Shown here: one piece after another, positions 5,981-7,526 of the stretch
Numbering within the stretch: the first letter of the stretch is position 1
How the letters are laid out: every line of letters begins with the position of its first letter
NCBI GenBank assembly: GCA_013695005.1
Contig: JACDBJ010000034.1
Coordinates: 1-7,526 of the forward strand
DNA length: 7,526 bases
Reading direction: 5' to 3'
Source: Pseudonocardiales bacterium
GTDB taxonomy: Bacteria > Actinomycetota > Actinomycetes > Mycobacteriales > Pseudonocardiaceae
The notes under the pieces: model-generated
Database searches by the model: none
The model's input: only the letters and a program-made list of their open reading frames with translations
Told to the model about the DNA's origin: nothing
Program-made: the position numbers and the translations under genes

Positions 5981-6637
5981 ATGCACGGGTTCATGGAGAA
6001 TCGCCCCCGCATTGCGCCCTGGCGTCGGTGGAGAGCTGGGCCTGTTGTCCTCCTCGCGATCGCTATAGCCATCGCGCTCACTGGGTGTTCCACCGACTCG
6101 GCTGGTACAGCCGACCCGGCGTCGTCGGAGTCGGCGCCGAGCAGCAGTCCGGCACCCGCCGAGCGGGCAGTGCCGATGGCGAAGTCCGCCCCGGTACGGG
6201 TCGGGATCCCAGCGATTGGCGTCGACTCCGAATTGATGCAACTCGGCTTGCGGGGTGACGGCACCCTCGAGGTGCCGCCGACAGGCTTCCCGGCTGGTTG
6301 GTTCACTGGCGCGCCGACCCCGGGCGAGCTAGGTCCGGCGATCATCGCGGGCCACGTCGACTGGGGCGGGCAGCCAGGGGTTTTCTACCGCCTGCGTGAT
6401 TTGAAGGCTGGTGACGAGATCATGGTCGGGCGACAGGACCGCAGCACTGCGCTGTTCCGGGTGACGAGGATCGAGCGCTTTTCAAAGCGCGATTTTCCGA
6501 CGGATCTGGTGTACGGCGCTATTGATCACGCTGGCCTGCGGTTGATCACATGCGGTGGGGCGTTCGACACTCAAGCCCGCAGCTACGTCGACAACATCAT
6601 CGCCTTCGCCGAGTTCGTCGGGTCCACTTCTTCGTGA
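5981..6637 (+). CDS. Class F-like sortase with lipoprotein signal peptide
   Basis: The 218-residue protein has a basic N-terminus, a hydrophobic segment (~residues 20-35) and LTGC at 33-36, which fits a lipobox with C36 as the lipidated residue. A Ser/Pro/Ala-rich linker follows (~37-68), then a sortase domain from VRVGIPAIGVDSELM (72-86). The catalytic set is visible: H125 (IIAGHVDW), C191 (LITCGG) and R200 (TQARSYVDN). Sortases cleave a C-terminal sorting motif on exported proteins and transfer them to the cell envelope; this one would act outside the membrane. Class F-type enzymes are common in actinobacteria, and their substrates are mostly unknown. It stands ~100 bp downstream of the IS5-family element and upstream of an exported Gly-rich protein that is a candidate substrate. 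Base use is visibly less GC-biased than in genes to the left, suggesting a different origin. Class E is a less likely alternative. Confidence 0.85.
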   Translation: MHGFMENRPRIAPWRRWRAGPVVLLAIAIAIALTGCSTDSAGTADPASSESAPSSSPAPAERAVPMAKSAPVRVGIPAIGVDSELMQLGLRGDGTLEVPPTGFPAGWFTGAPTPGELGPAIIAGHVDWGGQPGVFYRLRDLKAGDEIMVGRQDRSTALFRVTRIERFSKRDFPTDLVYGAIDHAGLRLITCGGAFDTQARSYVDNIIAFAEFVGSTSS

Positions 6638-6649
6638 CCGACCACCCCA

Positions 6650-6964
6650 CCGGTGCGGTGCCCGGTCTGCTGTTGGACACGGGGCGCACGTCATCGACGC
6701 AGGCCAAGCCGAGGTGAACGACATGGAACGGGTCGAGCACCCGCAGCCCGCGCAGCGGGGCAGGTCCCGAACCCAACTCGGGCGGCGGTCCTTCGCCCGC
6801 GCCACCGCCCCGCAGTCCGGGCAGCCCACCAGGTCCGCGGTGGTTTCTACAAGCCGCTCCAACTCGCCGCCCACCTCGGACGCGGCGAGCACGGTGAACC
6901 CGTGCACGCCGAGCAGCCCCGTTACCAGCGCAGCCGTCATCGACGAAGTAGCGTCCTGCATCAC
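6650..6964 (-). pseudogene. Broken ISL3-family transposase
   Basis: From GTG 6964 the minus strand reads ATSSMTAALVTGLLGVHGFT, then ETTADLVGCPDCGAVARAKD and RRPSWVRDLP: the N-terminal zinc-finger part of ISL3 transposases with one CxxC pair (C48, C51). After RDLP (about 6758) similarity continues in a different frame with LRGLRVLDPFHVVHLGLACV followed by DDVR (~6755-6684), which in full proteins lies far downstream, past the first catalytic region. A third frame then gives QQQTGHR (6675-6655), also a family motif. So there is one large internal deletion and at least one further frameshift, and most of the DDE domain and the C-terminus are missing. It cannot encode an active enzyme. Confidence 0.75.
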
Positions 6965-6998
6965 CTGAGCCCCAGGCCCTACCTGAGCCCCAGGCCCT
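6963..6998. repeat. Two exact tandem copies of an 18-bp unit
   Basis: ACCTGAGCCCCAGGCCCT occurs at 6963-6980 and 6981-6998. The first copy overlaps the start codon region of the broken ISL3 transposase on the minus strand, so the repeat duplicates the element's leader. Confidence 0.85.
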
Positions 6999-7118
6999 TC
7001 AGCCGATCAACCGCGCCCGGCGTGTCGCCGCGGCGCACCCTCACCCCCGCTCCCAAGTACAGCGTGAAGAGCCATTTTACTGTTCGTTACACCACACAGG
7101 TACCTAACTGCGCTCTTG

Positions 7119-7147
7119 TTGTCGGACCAGCCAGTTTCCGCTACTGT
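7119..7147 (+). promoter_or_regulatory. Promoter of the secreted Gly-rich protein gene
   Basis: TTGTCG at 7119-7124 and TACTGT at 7142-7147 are separated by 17 bp, a good match to a housekeeping sigma promoter. Transcription would start near 7154, leaving a ~30-base leader. It lies outside the ISL3 remnant, which ends at 7073. Confidence 0.55.
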
Positions 7148-7171
7148 GTCGAGTTGATCATAGCTCCGCGG

Positions 7172-7177
7172 AAGGAG
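7172..7177 (+). promoter_or_regulatory. Strong ribosome binding site
   Basis: AAGGAG with a six-base spacer before ATG 7184. It supports a gene that runs off the window end and so has no stop here. Confidence 0.75.
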
Positions 7178-7183
7178 AGTTGC

Positions 7184-7526
7184 ATGGGACGCAGGAGCAT
7201 TCCGCAGTGGGTCGGAGCAATCCCGAGGGTCCTCGTCAAGGCCACCGGCTGGCGAGCGCTCGCAGCGGTGCTGGCGAGCTTCGTCTTGCTGCTCACCGTA
7301 TCGCCCGGTGGCGCCGTCGCCGATCCGAAGGACAAGATCACGATCTGCCACGCCACCGGCAGCGCAAAAAACCCGTACGTCGAAATCACCGTCTCCAAAA
7401 ACGGGCTCAATGGGCATGGTAAGCACTCCCGCGACATCATTCCTGCCCCCTCCCGCGGCTGCCCAGGCGGCGGCGGTGGCGGCGGGGGTGGCGGCGGTGG
7501 CGGCGGGGGTGGCGACGGGGCACGTC
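7184..7526 (+). CDS. Secreted C/H-module protein with polyglycine tract (3' end outside the window)
   Basis: The 114 visible residues open with a basic start and a hydrophobic segment (AALAAVLASFVLLLTV-like, ~25-40) ending in AVA|DP, a good signal peptidase I site after residue 46. Next is KITICHATGSAKNPYVEITV (51-70) and GLNGHGKHSRDIIPAP (74-89). I recall this module from many exported actinobacterial proteins; its function is unknown. Conserved C55, H56, H78, H81, D84 and C93 suggest a metal site and perhaps a C55-C93 disulfide. Residues 95-110 are 16 glycines, then DGAR at the window end. The Gly tract may be a flexible stalk leading to a cell-wall anchor. Its place after a sortase makes it a candidate substrate, but the sorting signal would be at the unseen C-terminus. 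Confidence 0.75.
   Translation, partial: MGRRSIPQWVGAIPRVLVKATGWRALAAVLASFVLLLTVSPGGAVADPKDKITICHATGSAKNPYVEITVSKNGLNGHGKHSRDIIPAPSRGCPGGGGGGGGGGGGGGGGDGAR
7469..7510 (+). repeat. Two exact in-frame 21-bp repeats encoding seven glycines each
   Basis: The 21-bp unit (key pattern GGC GGC GGT GGC GGC GGG GGT) is repeated exactly at 7469-7489 and 7490-7510. It stays in frame with the secreted protein gene, so copy-number change would lengthen or shorten the glycine tract without a frameshift. Confidence 0.85.

Larger units (their letters stand above)
6650..7073 (-). mobile_element. Remnant of an ISL3-family insertion sequence with one terminus left
   Basis: The minus strand begins at 7073 with GGCTCTTCACGCTGTACTTG, which matches the GGCTCTTC-type ends of actinobacterial ISL3-family elements. 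A leader and the 5' part of the transposase follow, then a later part of it after a large internal deletion. The other terminus is not found before the sortase gene, whose stop is at 6637. Full elements are roughly 1.3-1.5 kb and only ~424 bp remain. The base run next to the intact end, ATTTTACT (7074-7081), would be one copy of the usual 8-bp target duplication; its partner is lost. Confidence 0.65.

Noticed and set aside
6648..6660. CACCGGTGCGGTG as a terminator after the sortase
   Set aside because: Five-base stem, no T-run, and it overlaps sequence explained by the ISL3 remnant.
6555..6968. Plus-strand open frame over the sortase end and the ISL3 remnant
   Set aside because: Ser/Pro/Arg-rich text with no motif; the minus strand carries recognisable transposase pieces here.
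7007..7440. Minus-strand frames opposite the secreted protein gene
   Set aside because: The plus frame has a promoter, ribosome binding site, signal peptide and a recognised module; the minus frames have none.

Overview
The window is high-GC actinobacterial DNA. The best marker is a full-length NucS/EndoMS mismatch endonuclease, typical of Actinomycetota that lack MutS/MutL. A DinB/mycothiol-type (TIGR03084-like) gene head and GTG starts fit the same phylum. A Pseudonocardiales-like host is plausible but is inference only.

Layout. (1) Positions 5-429 hold the 5' ends of two convergent genes with both 3' halves missing: a plus-strand uncharacterised helical protein and a minus-strand TIGR03084-like protein. 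They are joined head to head near 225-265. (2) Positions 536-1198 encode NucS, apparently from a leaderless transcript. (3) Positions 1265-2770 encode an aldehyde dehydrogenase with intact catalytic residues. (4) Positions 2854-4638 encode a tandem two-domain 3-hydroxyacyl-CoA dehydrogenase. Its two halves keep the catalytic residues but differ in the dinucleotide-binding motif. (5) Positions 4653-4943 encode a small Cys/His protein, probably coupled to gene 4. (6) Positions 4943-5878 are an IS5-family element with TA target duplication, inserted in the stop codon of gene 5 and inside a 16-bp palindrome. (7) Positions 5981-6637 encode a class F-like sortase with a lipoprotein signal peptide. 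(8) Positions about 6650-7073 are a deleted, frameshifted ISL3-family remnant with one terminus left. (9) From 7184 to the window end runs the start of a secreted protein with a recurrent C/H-rich module and a 16-glycine tract, behind a good promoter and ribosome binding site.

Working together. The left part is housekeeping-like: mismatch repair plus aldehyde oxidation and acyl-CoA metabolism. The right part is accessory: two IS events bracket a surface-anchoring enzyme and an exported Gly-rich protein that could be its substrate. The substrate's C-terminus lies outside the window, so the pairing is untested. I see no CRISPR array, tRNA, rRNA or phage module. The least described candidates are the sortase/C-H-module pair, the two-cofactor fused dehydrogenase and the small Cys/His protein.
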